DNA from: Crotophaga sulcirostris
Lineage: Eukaryota; Chordata; Aves; Cuculiformes; Crotophagidae
DNA length: 64,000 nt
Assembly (NCBI GenBank): GCA_013397455.1
Contig: VYZB01000016.1
Coordinates: 3,361,153-3,425,152 of the forward strand
Reading direction: 5' to 3'
The first letter of the stretch is position 1. Every line of letters starts with the position of its first letter. Both the position numbers and the translations under genes were made by a program. Shown here piece by piece: positions 24,321 to 38,689 of the stretch. The notes under the pieces were generated by a model. It saw nothing but the letters and a program-made list of their open reading frames with translations, did no database searches and was not told where the DNA came from.

Positions 24321-26422
24321 TATAAAACAACTCTTAGGGGAATTAAGACAAAATATTACAGAACGGCTATTGGCAATACCCCTCATAGTTTTCATAACTA
24401 TATTTAGGAATATCTAGATTCCTGCTAACTATAGAAAACAAAAGTTTCTTACATGTAGTATAGCTGCTGGCAGTGGAGAAGATGCAGGTTATTTTGCTAC
24501 CCTTTGGAAGATACTTTGGTTCCAGCACTTTGAAGTTTTTGTTTCTTCATCTATACGCAGACAAATATGTTGCTGTGTACTCACTGGTCCTCCTATGCCA
24601 AAGGCAGTGCAGAGCAGAATATGAAAAGATTCTGAAAGGCGATTTTTTTAATGCTATTGGTGATTTGTCACATGATTGTTGACCATAATTGCAATATCTG
24701 ACAGAGTAATTCTAAAAACTAAATTACTTCATGTATGATTGAATAATGATGGGAGTTTCCCAAAGAACTTACTGGTACAAATTTAATATTCATGATTCAG
24801 CAAATGTCATTTTTCCATCTGGGTCAATATTGAACCAGTTCTGTACCCATGACTTTGGATCACAGTGTTGCTGAAGACAGATCTGAGATAAGATATAAAG
24901 CTGAGGACTTTGTATTGATTATCTGATTTTCAACCTTGAGGCAAAGGCACGTACAAAAACAATTGTAATCTTTACAGAATGTTTCTCTGTTCCCGTTCCG
25001 TGGGAAGTCATCTCATGTTCGGCCACAACTACCAGAAGTCATTAACTCACTGAAAATTAAGGATGAACAGAAAGTTACTCCAAGGATGAAAGAGAAATAG
25101 TTATATTAAATTTCAAAAATAATACAATTTAGCTATGTTCCAATAATTCAAGGTTAAATGTCTTTCTGAATTCTTTTAGCTTAATCCAAATTGGAGCATC
25201 AAAATGGCTAAATGAACTTCTTTAGCAAAAGACAGAAGCTATCCTAAGTTTAGGTTGAACAGTGCCTTCTGTCAGCTACTTCTGCAAACACTACGTAAAT
25301 GTGCTGTATTTCACATTTTCAATATTTATAAGTTTCACAGAAAAAATCCTACAGGAACAACATTTTTAATGTTTGGTTTAATATTTTTTTAAAAAAAAAC
25401 AGTTTGTAAGTTTTTAAAAAATCTTCCCCAAAATTATATGCTTTAGAAAGGGATAAAACTATGGAATATTATAAAGTAGGTATTAGCATGTAGCAAGATA
25501 TTCAGGCACAGAATATTTCTACAAATTCTATTACTACACAGCTCAAACTCCTTACACTAAATATTTTAGAAATTATCTAAATACAATGAGGTAAAATCTG
25601 TTTTGTTCATTTCTATAATCCAGTCCCTAGAGCCACTATTTCATGGACAGTTTGCTCACTTTTAAGAAACCCATTCTTGTCATTTCATTTGTGCTGTATT
25701 TAGACCATCAACAGTGAACACAGAAGTTGTATTCTGTAGTCCTCCAGGGAAGTGGAGACTTGATAAATATCCAACAAGTGCACTTACTTCAAGAGATAAT
25801 TTAAAACAGAAGCAGAAAAACAGAGGAGCTACTAAAATATATTGTCTGAAAATCCACACCAGGTTGAAAATGCTAGTTGACAAGGCCTCATCTTAGGCAT
25901 CTTGGCCTGTGTTTGGAAATGGAAAAGAGGAGCAGATATTAATAGAATAGCTTATATTAAAACAACACCTGCTAGTAGTGCTGTATATGATGTTGGCATT
26001 TCCATTAAAAACAGTATCTTCAGGGAGGTTCCAAGGTCTTAGTCTGACTCAGAGTGGGGTAATTTTTTATGTTTATTTTCTGGTTTTACTTGATTGATTT
26101 GGGGTGTTTTTTTGGATTTACAAGAAAAAGAAAGATATTGCTTGTATTTTTTAAACTGTAATCAGTAGAGTATACAGTTCTTCAGTTTAGGTGCTTTACT
26201 TGTTCACCACTGAATTGAAGGACTGGTTTTGCAGACGTTTGGTCTTTTATGTAAATTAGCAGTATTATATATCTATTACTAAATGAAAATGAGGCTAATT
26301 CTGGTTTAGTCTTTTTAGGATTTTATTTTTTTGTTTCATTAATTAACCTAATATTGTGGTTTGAAAAATGTGATTTTTTTACACTACAGCCATTTGAGAA
26401 CTATAACAGATGTGTACTGCAG
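24321..26422. other. AT-rich unique DNA, no gene seen
   Basis: No recognisable repeat or coding signal. Open frames at 24473-24682 and near 25680-25896 are short, and the last two overlap antisense to each other. The missing 5' end of the mariner could not be found here. Confidence 0.6.
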
Positions 26423-26446
26423 ATAGAATCATAGAATCATAGAATC
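26423..26446. repeat. Three tandem ATAGAATC units (CR1 3' tail)
   Basis: Three perfect 8-bp units at 26423-26430, 26431-26438 and 26439-26446. This is the terminal repeat of avian CR1 seen in reverse complement, and it marks the 3' end of the minus-strand copy. Confidence 0.95.
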
Positions 26447-26870
26447 ATGGTTTGGGTTGGAGGGGACCTTAAAGCCCATCCAGTCCCATCCCCCTGCCAT
26501 GGGCAGGGACACCTCCCACCAGCCCAGGCTGCTCCAGGCCCCATCCAGTCTGGCCTTGGACACCTCCAGGGAGGGGGCACTCACAGCTTCCCTGGGCAAC
26601 CTGGGCCAGGGCCTTACCTCCCTCAGCGTGAAGAATTTCTTCCCAATGTCTAATCTAAATCATTTCCCTTCCAATTTAAAGCTGTTTCACTTCATTCTTA
26701 TACTACTTGCCCTTGTAAAAAAGTCCCTCCCCAGCTTTCCTGTAGCCTCTTCAGGCACTGGAAGGCCACTGTACGGTCTTCTCAGAGCCTTCTCTTCTCC
26801 AGGCTGAACAAGCCCAGAACCTTTCCTCATAGCAGTAGTGCTCCAGCCCTCTGATCATCTTCATAGCCCT
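26423..26870 (-). mobile_element. CR1 LINE 3' end, ATTCTATG-tail type
   Basis: Read on the minus strand, this keeps the C-terminal part of CR1 ORF2 and the short 3' UTR that includes the block pairing with GGTTTGGGTTGGAGGGGACC. The landmarks are GCTGAACAAGCCCAG near 26803 and CTCCAGCCCTCTGATCATCTTC near 26841. It ends at the left in three tandem ATAGAATC units. The block is much richer in G and C than its flanks. The 5' truncation is near 26870, where CR1 homology stops. The reading frame is broken by small indels. No clear target-site duplication was found. Confidence 0.95.
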
Positions 26871-27580
26871 ATACATAGCTATACAAATATTTATGCTGGC
26901 ACTCTGATTCTGTATTTCGTGAAATAGCCTGTGTATTGCATACTATTTTAAATTGTGTATCAAAAGTCGCTATTGACCTTTTGTGCTTTTGATTTCTTCT
27001 GTGTCTCAGCTTGAGAAGACACAAACGTGTATGTTTATGGAGTAACTGTTTAGTTTTGAAATTCTGTTTTAGATCACATTTCTTGGTTTCCTTATTTTGG
27101 TAAACAGAAATGCAGCAGGACAATCGGATTAAGTTAATTATTTTACAGTATTAAAAATATGGTTAGTAATATCATAAATTTCCCATCCTGAAAAAATAGG
27201 TGAAATTTAGCAAAATAACATTTAAACTTGTATAGTACATTATCATAAGAAAAATGTGCAGCTCTGTTTATTTTTATATATATGTATGTGTATGTATAAA
27301 TGTCAGTATAAACAAGAGAACGTCTTCAGAATTCAGTGTCTGAAAAGAGAAGAAAATGCTGCTTGAGCAGTTATGATAATCCAACACAGCAGCAACACCA
27401 GCATCCCAATATAAAGGCATCTCCAAAACTCACAGCATAACTGCCTGTGGAGTCTGTCATAGAACCACATACTGCTACTCGAAAAATACCTTCTACCTTG
27501 CTGAAATGTGGTGAGATAAAGTAGCAATTAAGAATAGCAGGATAGTTTTGTTCACCTGCATGGCTGGGAATTTTCAAATA

Positions 27581-27594
27581 TTTTTTTTTTTTTT
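27581..27594. repeat. Poly-T run of 14
   Basis: A pure T homopolymer. No retroposed sequence was recognised on either side, so it is not taken as the tail of a processed copy. Confidence 0.8.
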
Positions 27595-30446
27595 GTGAAT
27601 ATACAGAAAATGCTCATAAAATGAACTGAGTATGATCCTTTCAGTGTTGATTTTTGGTTAGTTCTCAGTCTTTATTAAAGTTAAATGTCTTTTCAAGTCA
27701 GATTTTTAGGGAATATTCTTAGTGTCTTTATCTTAGGTTTTTATTTTTCATACCAATTTTGGAAGACTGGGATGAATTGTATGTAGGCTTTGTTAAAGAA
27801 AAGGTTAGTGTTTTTTAAGTGAACATTCAGGACAATGGCAGTCTGCCGTATTTGTATTTTTAGTGCTGCAAAATACAGTTAAGAATAGAAGAAGAAAATA
27901 TATGTGCAGATTAAATATAAAAGTATTATGTCTGGCTCAGAGGAAATTCCTAATATGCAGATCACCATGTCCTGTGAAGGGCAGGACCATGAAGTTTTGT
28001 TTTATGTGTGCCTTGTTTTTAGGCTACTCTCTAGACACATCATTGGCCAGTGCTGGAGGCAAGATACTGGCTACATAAACCTTGATGTGATACACCCGCC
28101 CTTATATTTCATAGAGTTCTGAAATTTAAATTCAGTTACTTGACAAAATTCAGATCTAAATAATTCAGACAGCTCCTACAGCTGTGATACTTGTCCTTTG
28201 GGTTTCTGTGTGGAATAACGTCGAGTATTCAGTTTTACATCCTAGCTCTTGGTATTTTTTTTAAACTTGTTGGGAACACTTCCATTATAAATGTTATTTC
28301 ATTGTTTTAAACTCAACTTTCCAAAATACTTGGTCGAATTGGAATGTTCTCTTCAAGAAACATTTTTAAGGAGTTAGTACTGCTGGCTGATAAATACCTA
28401 GCTGATTGCATGGCAATGTTGCTACCATTCCTAGTTACAGAAGTGTTTCCCCTCATTTGTCCCAGATCCTATTGATTCCACATATCAGAGCTTTCTGAAT
28501 GGCCCACTTCCATGGCCAGTCTCTCTTTCATATGTCCATACATCGTAAGCCTTTTTTACCCAGGGATGTATTTTGTAATACACCTTTGCACACAGTACAT
28601 CCTATTTACATAGCACTATTCCATATCATGTGAGAATTACTCAATGCTGCATTAACTGCATTTAAAACAGAATTCTAATATAGTTTCTAAGTTTTTGTAG
28701 AAAACATATTTTAGTAGAGGTTTTTTCAGACACTGTAAGTAAGAAGCTTTATAGAAATTAGTTATTTTTTAAAATAAATATGCATCTTCCATTACAAGTA
28801 TTGTCTGTTACACACGTGCATTAAAGGACAATTATGGATTACGAAAAATGTACAGAGACCAAGAAGTATCCTAGCAAATAATTTTCAAAGGCTTATTCTC
28901 TATACTGGCGCTTTGTTTTCTATTTCCTTTTTCAGAGTTTTTCTTTCATCTTTTGATCTGTTTTTTTCTTCTTTTTTTCTTCACTGTTCATCACACATTT
29001 TTTTCCTAAGGTTAGCATCCTTGTTCATTTTTACCATGAGTACACTTTAGCAGTCAACTAAATAGAATTCTCTAATCCCCAGTAGGTAAGGTTTTATCTA
29101 AAGTACTAGCAAATCTGTATTATCTAAGCTATAATTTGTCTATATCAGGTATATCTTGGGTTTGTTTGTTCTATTATTTTACAGTTAAAAAATCCCAAAA
29201 AATCAATTTCTGATTCCCTTTTTAAAATTCAGTCTTTAAAAAGCATACCTTTTTATTTACTATCCATGGTGTGATAGAGAATTGTCATCTCTTTTAATAA
29301 TATAATGTTATAATTTCTGTAATGTGACCTAAACAGTCTCTCCGATATCAAGGCGTATAGTTTTCCATCACTACAATACTTCTGTATCAGTCCAGTTTCA
29401 TTTAATTTTGGATCATTTTCAGTCATTTTTATTTCATTTGCTTGAAGACTGTCCTGTCGAAGAATTTTTCTGTGACACAGTTTGCTCATAGAAGAAAGGA
29501 TATGTGTTAGTAACCCACTAAGAACCCAGATGGTTATTCTGACTGTAGCTAGATTCTTCTGCTAATAGAAGATTGTTCAGGTCTCAAAATTCAAATCACA
29601 CTGAATATCCCTGCACTTAGGTTTTGTTGTCAGCTGTGTTATTAATGATGGAAGTATGTCAAAACTGTGAAGACATGAGAAGACTCACTGTACTCTGTTT
29701 GCAAAAAAGCCCCCACATTTATTTGTGCCTACCTTCTTACACCCAACTTGTACAGTCTAAATTCTTCCTTTAGGAGCTTTAAAAATTTACCTGTTTAATT
29801 CTTAAAGAGAACTGACTCTGTCTATACTTTCATCCTTAATTAGTAGAATGCAATATAAGTTCTTTTTTTGCCTCATGAAACACTTTTATCACAGTAACAA
29901 TGCAAATAATCCACAGTAAACTGGATTATCTTTGTCACAAAACAGTGTTAGTTTCATCTGTGTCAGTATTTTTCATCATGGACTTCCTTGCCATTCAATG
30001 TGCCATAAATATTCCAAATGAAGTTTTTTTTAGCTTTTTATACTTTAGACTTGAAATTGAAAGTGCCATTTTCAGATAAATAATTATCTATTTGTGTATG
30101 TGCCTTGTCAAACTGGATTTTCTTAGTGATAACTGGCTTGTTATGTTTTTCCTTTATAGACAAAAATCTAGAATAGCTGTGTTAATGGAATGATGAACCA
30201 TGCAATAAAATTTGCAATATTACATTTTCAGACTTCATAGTTTAATTCTATGTCAATGTTATTTTAATAGTATATAGTAAACACATTTTGTTAACCAAAA
30301 AAAACAGACTATGTCTCTGACACATGAATGATTCCTTAATGTAATGGATTGATGAGGAAGTAAACTGTCTGAAAGTAATTGTCAACTCATTATAGCTATT
30401 GGTGTGCTTTCAATTTGCCATTATAATCTAGCTCTGTTAATATAGA

Positions 30447-30485
30447 TTTTTTGTTTGTTGTTTTTTGTTGTTTTGTTTTGTTTTC
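30447..30485. repeat. T-rich low-complexity run with interspersed G
   Basis: Units such as TTTG, TTG and TTTTG follow each other irregularly. It is simple sequence with no further signal. Confidence 0.6.
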
Positions 30486-33400
30486 CAGAGAGAAAAGTGG
30501 CTATAGTAGTTTGAAGTGTTCAAGTAGGACAACATAATTTCTAGGTGGAATAGGTTTGAAGATGTTACATTCATTTCAGTGAATGTAAATATCATGTGTA
30601 AAAGTGAATTTGGTTCTTTCACAAATTAATGGTTCCTGTTTGGGACAAAGGATGTCTTCTTCTGTTACTTCACATTTCTTGCTTCTTATGTATTGTGTCA
30701 TATTTCTTTAAAAATGTGTTATAAGACAGGTTTATAACATACTACAAGGAAAATATAAATTTTATCTCATTTTGATGATTGTAAAACTATTTTACTAAGA
30801 TTCCATAGGTGTCTCAGGGGTTACTCTGCCTGTTGGAATAACCTTCAAAGCTTGAATGACTTGAATGACTTTAGAATGAAGCTAAAGACTTGAGTATCAT
30901 ATTAAGCTCGTGAAGTTTGTTCCCAGATATGGAATGCTTGTTTGAACCATTAGAATTAATACAGTCTTTCAAAGCTAGATTATGTAGAGTCTCATATGAT
31001 TTACCTTGTACAAGTGGCAAACATTTCTGTTTTAACTCATCTGAGTGATTCATATACTGGTTGCATTTATTGGAAAGGAAGTTTGATTAAAGACTGAAGA
31101 TGTTTGCAGATGTCAGAGAAGTTAGTCAAGGTAATTTTTTTCATAAACCTAACATTTTCTAAGCACAATTTGCTGACAAAACAATTTCCTAAATACTTAC
31201 TATGAGGAATATTCAAAGTTGGTTTAAGGTAGTAGCAAGTCCAAATTATGCATATTAGTTGATGTTCACAACACTGATACATGTATTGTGAGTGAGCTCT
31301 GGTTGATAGCACAGAGGTTTTAATGTATTCTCAGCATGGCAGACCTCTTCACAGTGGCTTTCCTCTGTGTGTTTGCTGTGAATTTTACACATGCAAAGCA
31401 CATCATTCTTAGCATGGAAGTATTTGCCACTGTTGCAGCATGTATGCAAGTTTGACACATACTGTGCTATGAGATACCAGCACTCCACAGTATGCAGCCA
31501 AATTTATTTCTCTAATATTATAATATTGATACAAATGAAAATTACAGGCTTGTCTGCTTTTTGTAGTATATAATGAAACAAAAATCTGTACGGATTTTTA
31601 GAAGATCTTTTTCTTTATAATTATGTAATTATGTAATCATATTATAGTAATACAGTATTTGTTATAGCATAATGACTATCATTGTAGTAAGATAATATTA
31701 GGCATTATAAAACTGAGCAAACCAATTTTTGTTTACATTAGTATTGTGGTACATTGAGTTCTTGGTGATTTTTCCAAATTACATGGTACCTCTGCACCTT
31801 CATCGTTAAATATTATTGTCATTTTAAGACTAATTTTGCTATTTTCACCTACCTTTATTTTGTGATTGTTACCAGGTTTTTCTTATATCTGTTCTAAATG
31901 TTAATATTGTGAACACTTGGTTTATACTCTTGTCTAAGTGTAACTTTCTGTGGCGTCACTCTTACTCTCCCCATATGTGAACATTTCCTTGGCTTTATGA
32001 AAATCCTAAATATGATACCACATTTTGGAGGTCTTGTTGTACTGTTGATGTCACGTGATCAGCAGTAAGTCCTTAAACGTTCATGTTGTAAATAATTCAA
32101 ATATTGCACGGCAGTATGGAGGAAATGCTGTACAAGTGTGGCTTTCAGAAATTAGCATGAATAGTTTTTGTTGTGAGGCAAAATTAGTAGTGGAGATTCA
32201 TATTTTTAACAACTTCAAAATCTGAATCTTTCTCCTTTATTAATTCTATTTTGCTGACAGAAAGGCGAGCTGAAGATCCTCTAGTTGGGAGTAGATTTAT
32301 GACTGTATTCCACTTCATTAGAAGGTTTGTGCTAGCAAGCCTTCCAAGACAAAAAGTTAGATTTCAAAAAACACTACGAGGGTGAGAGGGATAAAAGTTA
32401 AAAATTGCAATGTCAAGCAAGGACTGTTTTGCATTATTTAATGGCTGACAGCATGGTTTTATTAAGCCCTTTGTTATCTTATTAAGAATGTAGAGACTGC
32501 ATTTCACTACCATCTTGAAGCTTAATAAATGGATTTTCTATTGGAAGACCCTTTTGTCCTAATTTCCTGTGAGAGAGATTCTGAATTCAAATAAGTGTTA
32601 CCTTTCATAGGTAACTTAATGAAAACTTCATTGCTGATTTTTGGAGAAGAATTTGTGTCATTTCCTGTGGTGTTGACTAGTTCATTATGGGTTCTTTGCC
32701 CATGTAAAAGCAACTGTACTTCTGGTAGCAATGCGGGTGGTAGTATGACAAACTAATTCAGCAAACAGGTATTTGGAATAGTTTCATAAACTTAGTCATC
32801 ACAAAACAAACTATATAGCCGATGAAAATGAAAAAGTATCAGGAAATTCTGCTGACACGACTATACTTGATTAGGAATCACAAGAAGTATGTGATTTATA
32901 CCACTTTTCCTCTCCTACAATGAGGGAATGGAGTATTATTCTGCACAGTTTCCTGCCAGTAAGAGAACGGAAGACTAGAGATGAGATCATCTCTGAAATG
33001 TGACATTGGTGAATGCACCTTATTGGTTTTCCATGTTTCACAATACTAGATTAGTAGGGTTAAGTAGGACAACTGCACAGTTCTCTTGAAGTGAAGTGAA
33101 AGTAGCCAGTCTGAGAAAATTGCTAATGGCAAATAGAGCAACTGGGCGGTTTAAGGGCTACTTTGTTTTTCGGCCTGTTCTCTGAACTTCCAATCTTATC
33201 TGAATAAAATTATTAACTATTAGTATGTTTTTTAAATAACTGTGAAGAAAACAGCTTGTTTCTCAGATGTTGCTAATTCTTATAGTTAAGCTGGAGAGAA
33301 GTCATTACTTTATTTGGAAGATACTTCTGGACAGGAAGATTAGCCTGTAGATGTTCAAAGGAAGAAAATAGTTGCTTTCCCTGGCAGCTAAGCTAGCTTA

Positions 33401-36400
33401 GACTCAGCTTTTTAAAATCACTTAAACATAGCAAGGAAGAACAAAAAGTATTGCATTTTTTGTTTCCTCTTCCCATCCACTAACACATTAGTTACAGTAG
33501 TAGCAGACTTGGAAATGGCAAGCTTATATGATAGGTCCGTCTGGATATTCTATCTAATTTTGCAGTGATGTTTCCTTAGACTTTAGACAACACTTGACAA
33601 ATTGAGGGCTGTAACTGAGCAACACCAAATAAAAAAAATGGAAGTGCAGTGAACGTTCTCCAGTTAGGCAAAGACAACTGCATATAATTACTATTATCAG
33701 TCAGTATAGCTTTTAAAATGTACACATATTGCGTTTCTTTTTCAAGTTAAGCCCTTTTACACAGTGTAAACCATACACTAAATGTTTGAAAAGCTGTCAG
33801 AAATTAAATTTTTCATTACAAACATATAGATTTTCAGTACTAGGGAGAGGGAAAAGAGTTAAGAGACTTAGCAGTGATTCTCCTGCTTAAAATTCACTTT
33901 CAACTTTTCATTATTATGTAGATTATGTTAAAGGTAGAAATATTATTTTGGAGTTACCATTTTGTGTAGATGGTGTCTTTCATGAGGTTAAACATTTTTC
34001 TCCAAAATGCAACATTTACTTAAGTTCAAATAACCTTTTTTTTTCCCGTCAGTCAATTTAATATCAATGCAGCAATTGTATTAAGGGTATGCAAAGGAAG
34101 TTTGAGGTGTGAAGTGATCATTTTATTCTTCTCTTTATTAACAATATCTTCTCTAAAACCCTAAAACCTTTTTTTGTTTTTTGTTTGTCTTCCAAAAGGC
34201 AAAGGTGTTCTGCTAGGGATGTGAGACATCCTACATGATAAATAATCTAATACCTCAAAGACCAAAGGGCTAAGCAGGGCTCTGGAAGAAAAACCAACTC
34301 TTTAAGATACTGATAATTTCAAATCTATCTTCAAAAGCTTTGCTTACCTAGTTGATTTTTTGAAGTGCAATCTATCATCAGTCACAGCAAGGCAACACTG
34401 TTGATTTAATGGATTTACTCCTAATAGTAAAATACCAAAAATTAACTTCTTCCTTGTTACAATGTGACTGGTCTACCCTGCTCCTGATCCCTGATAATAG
34501 ATCAGATTTTTATCGGCACAGGAAATGCAACAATAAACCACACAATGTAATACTGGTGTTTACTGAAGCAACAGTTAGTAGGAAATGAGGTTACATATTT
34601 TACCTAAGTCATTTTTAACATAAATGGATCTTTCACATAGTATCTGCAAAATGAAGATAAAAAAAAGTCTTCAAATCTCAGTCTTCTCAAAATCTTAATT
34701 TTTTACACAGAAGAAAGAAAGAAGAAAAGAATGGATATATTCAGTTTGATTAAAGCACCCCCTAGTCTGATGCCCTGTGGATTTTAAAATCTGTGGTCCT
34801 AGTATAAAAGGTTTTAGTACAACCAATGAAGTGCTTTTAAAAGGAGATAATAATTTGATACTCTGATTAAGAAAAGATATATTTCCAAAAGCCTTGGAAC
34901 AATTATTGATGTATAGCATGATATGGTGAATATTCTTGTTATATATACAAGGATGGCCAAAGATTTAGACTAAAGATCCTAGAGATAAGGGAGTTTAGAG
35001 GAACTTAATATTTCATTTTTAAAAACAGAAGGTCTTGGACTTTGTGGATAAAAAAATATTTAAACAATTACCTTTGTGTGCTATGCAGATGAAAAGTAAA
35101 CAATGCAGTCCATGGGTTAGGAACGTTTTTTAATTATTCTAGGGTTTTTGGAAGTATTTCAGCAACTTAATTCTTAAAGCATTGTCCTGAGAGACAGAAT
35201 CTCTTGCTACATATTACGCAATATATGTGAATTTAAAAAACACAGGTCCAGGAACTTAAGTGTAAAAAGTGTAAAATCACAATGTAAAATTAGGTTTTGA
35301 TTGCTAGCAGATAGGCAGTGATTTTGAGGGGTGACTCAGATGTATGCCCTTGAAAATTTTCATATACCAGATGAATGATACAGTACAGTTTTGCTGCATT
35401 CTTTATCTGCATCTCTAAATACTACTGATTCTGTTTTATCAGATTACTTATTTCCAGAAAGATAGCTTCTTACAGCAGGAGCCAAAATGTTCCTCAGTGG
35501 TTTGGAAACTACAAAACTGCATAACTATTGCTGTTAAAAGTGAAAAAGTTCTACAGACGTTTCATGATTATAAGTCAAAATTCTTTAACAATTATCAAGG
35601 AAGACATTGCTTATTTTAATACTGAAAATACTGATTTTTAAATGGTGAATTTGGACAAATAATCTGAATTTTTATTGAAGTTAAAAGAAACGGGCTAAGT
35701 CCTTTCTATTGAATGTCTTGAATGAAATAACAAGAGGTATGCGCTCCCTAAAAAAATGAAAATCCAATAGAATTTTGTGGGGAAAAACATGAAAAGAAGT
35801 AGCCTTACAGAGGGACACAAGTGTGTAACTGTTTCTGGAATCTCTGAAAGCATGTGAACTGCTAGAAGAAAAAGGACAAGCATAACAAAGATTGTCTACT
35901 GTTTCTACTGAATTTCTCTTGTAAGACAGATGTGATTTAGGTGTTCATAGTTTATAAAAATAACTAGACATGAAGTTAAACATACAGTAGTTTTACCTTT
36001 AAAAATATTAAGCAAGTAATGTGAAGTAAATTGTTCATTTTTGCTAATCATATTGATAAAGTATATTTAGTACCTTTACTTCAGAAAAAAAATTAATGAT
36101 GATTTCTGTGTTAAAATACTTAGTTGTTACCCCTTATCAAAACTTTCAGAAAAAACGTCTTTGTTTCCACTTTAATTTCTGCTAAAACTTGTGTTGTACA
36201 TTGTTTAAAAGTGGTTCTAGCATGATGTGTTTCCTTTTTGAGAAGGAAGACAACAATTTTTTAATGCAATGTTAGAAAGGATTATTTTTTATTTTAAATA
36301 TATTTTTACTAACTTTATTAGTAAAATTAGATTTCTGAAGCTAAAAACCAGACTCCAAAATTCTAGCACACATCAGGAACTCGTTTTCTAAATTTCTTTG

Positions 36401-38689
36401 AACAGAAAGTTTATTTTTTTAAAAGGAAGTGAAGGGAGACTATTCAGTGACTGAAGCTTCATTTCCTCTTCTGTGAAGGCAACTGTACTACCAGGAAAGA
36501 TGCTGAAAATAGAGGAATTTAATAATATTTAGTCCTCAAAGAGAACATAAGACTACAAGTTACAAATATTAAATTAAAAGTAAACATGTTTAGAATAGTA
36601 GAGGAAGTGATGACATTTTCTCCCCTACTCCCCCCACCCCACAATTTATGTTGGGTTAATTTTTTTTTACATAAGCAGTTTGTTGATCAAAATACTGAAA
36701 TGCTGTTAAAAGCTTTGGATGAGACTTTAAAGGAATATATGACCTTCATTTCAAACACTGTATAGTATTAGACAGTACTTCACACTATTTTCTACTCTAC
36801 TTAACTAGCCTTTTTACAGGTCCTTAAACCTTATTGCGTTTTATGAGTTGTAAAGTTTGCTTCTAACTGTGTTCTGTCTTGCTATCAAGTGGAATATTTT
36901 CTAAATTCATATTGATAAAGTATAGTGTTTCCTATCTTTCCACCAGTATTTTTCAATAGCTGAGGGTATTTTTCAAAACATGTTTCAGTTATAGGTTTGT
37001 ACTAAAATAGTAGCAATTTATACCAGTTCTCTTGGTAGTAGGCAGTATATGGGCTTGTTGAGTGGTTGAATGGAGATGTCACCTTTGTCCTCTCCTAGGT
37101 AATTAATCCAAGGTATTTAGTAGCCTGATACCTATCGCTGTCTTATTCTGTATATTTTTAAAGCATTTTTCCCCTTCCTTTTCTTATATTATGTGTTTTG
37201 GTGTGTTATGTTTTTATATATAAACTTTAAAAATTGTAGCTGTAAATCTAATATATGACAGAGTTCAGAATCCTTATTTTTCGCTTATGACTAATTTTCT
37301 CTTTCATCCTGGGTTATCCTATAATATTCTGGAAACACTATTCTAACTCAAACAGGACAAAGATCATCATGAAAGTATGATATTAATTGGAAGGCTATAC
37401 AAGGACCATGAACAGTATAACGTCATGGGGTTTGATTTCCCTAAGTGGTCTGTCATCTTCCACTCCTTATGTTTATTACATGTTCTTTGTTCCTGCTGCT
37501 TCCCACCTGTCTCACCCCCAGACGTGCTGAATCAGCATCTGAAGAAGCCTTACAGCCTTTCTGTCAGGGACAGTCAGCAACCCTGTGCTGAGAGGCCCCA
37601 TTTACTGTCATGGCAGTTCAGCACTCATGTCCTGGTTGCACTGGGCACATACATTTAAAACTTATTTAAGTAAGAAAGGCACAGAAATACTGACTAGGAA
37701 AGAAAAATTAATGGAAAGAAAAATGCAAGCACAAGCAGTAATATCCTGAAGCTACTATTAAATGAGAAAGGAAGACTGACAGATGTTATTGTGATAAAAG
37801 ATTGTGCAAGTACCCAAACAATTAGTAGAATAGAAAGTACAAAGTTTTTGCATCACAGAAGAAAGAGATTTAAATGTTTTAGGAGACCAAGGAGTTTAAG
37901 TGGTCTGTAGAGCTTCACAGTTTCATATGCTCTGTGACGCCTCTAAATAACTGCTCCACAAGTTGCTTAGCTTTCCTGTCTCTCATTCTTTGTGTATCAA
38001 ATGAGGACAATTATAGCTGCGGTAATGGAATTTATTTCCGTATGACAACATTTATTTTTAGGATAGAGTTCACAGATTGATCCTGATAGTTTTGATTGAT
38101 TGAATTGATCCTGATTTGATCCTGATTCATGGGTGAGCTGGGGTACGATAAGATCTCAAATATGTGATCAAACGTTTTGATCTCAATTGGCAAGAATGAA
38201 GCCTGGAAGCCTGATAAAACCTTAATGCTCTCTTTTACAGAAGAGCCAGCATATACTTAATGTGACATACTGGTCTTCAGCAGCCTTTCATTCCTGTGGG
38301 AAGTGGAAATGGTAGTAATTTTCTAGTGTTAAGTGTCCTGAGCATTTTGATAGACATGGTGCTAGGAGTTCCACCAATGTGCATGGAGGAAAGATAAGTG
38401 CAGATTTCCGAATTAGGCTGTCTTTGATTGTCGAGGAGAAAGAACAGACACAACAGTACAATCTGCGTTTCTTACCCACCTTAGGTTCAGCACACTCACC
38501 ACAAATAAGGACACTATATAAAAATAATATCTGTTGAATGGGATTTGAAATCACACTGCAGGGAGACAGTGAAAAACAAAGGGTCCGTGAGAGTGGAAAA
38601 ACTATGAGCAGAATCATTGTAAAATCTATCCCAAACCCAGACTTTCTGCTAAGACAAAATAGAACACAGAATTGTTAGTCAGTCTGAAC

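Larger units (their letters stand above)
26871..38689. other. Long AT-rich unique stretch, no gene or transposon recognised
   Basis: Nearly 12 kb without a recognisable element. Open frames are under 110 codons. The longest, 38288-38617 minus (109 codons) and 37377-37658 plus (93 codons), have no known motif and no exon-like borders that I could find. Simple sequence is limited to a run of 14 T at 27581-27594, a T/G-rich run near 30447-30485, and a patch of repeated TTGATCCTGAT words near 38078-38127. Confidence 0.55.

Noticed and set aside
26447..26807. Two overlapping plus-strand open frames of 68 and 116 codons
   Set aside because: They are antisense to the minus-strand CR1 3' end at 26423-26870 and exist only because that block is GC-rich.
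38078..38127. Repeated TTGATCCTGAT words as a regulatory array
   Set aside because: The copies are few, irregular in spacing and mixed with GATT simple sequence; local slippage explains them.
38288..38617. Minus-strand open frame of 109 codons
   Set aside because: No motif, no exon-like edges and no known homology. A frame of this length is expected by chance in 64 kb read in six frames.
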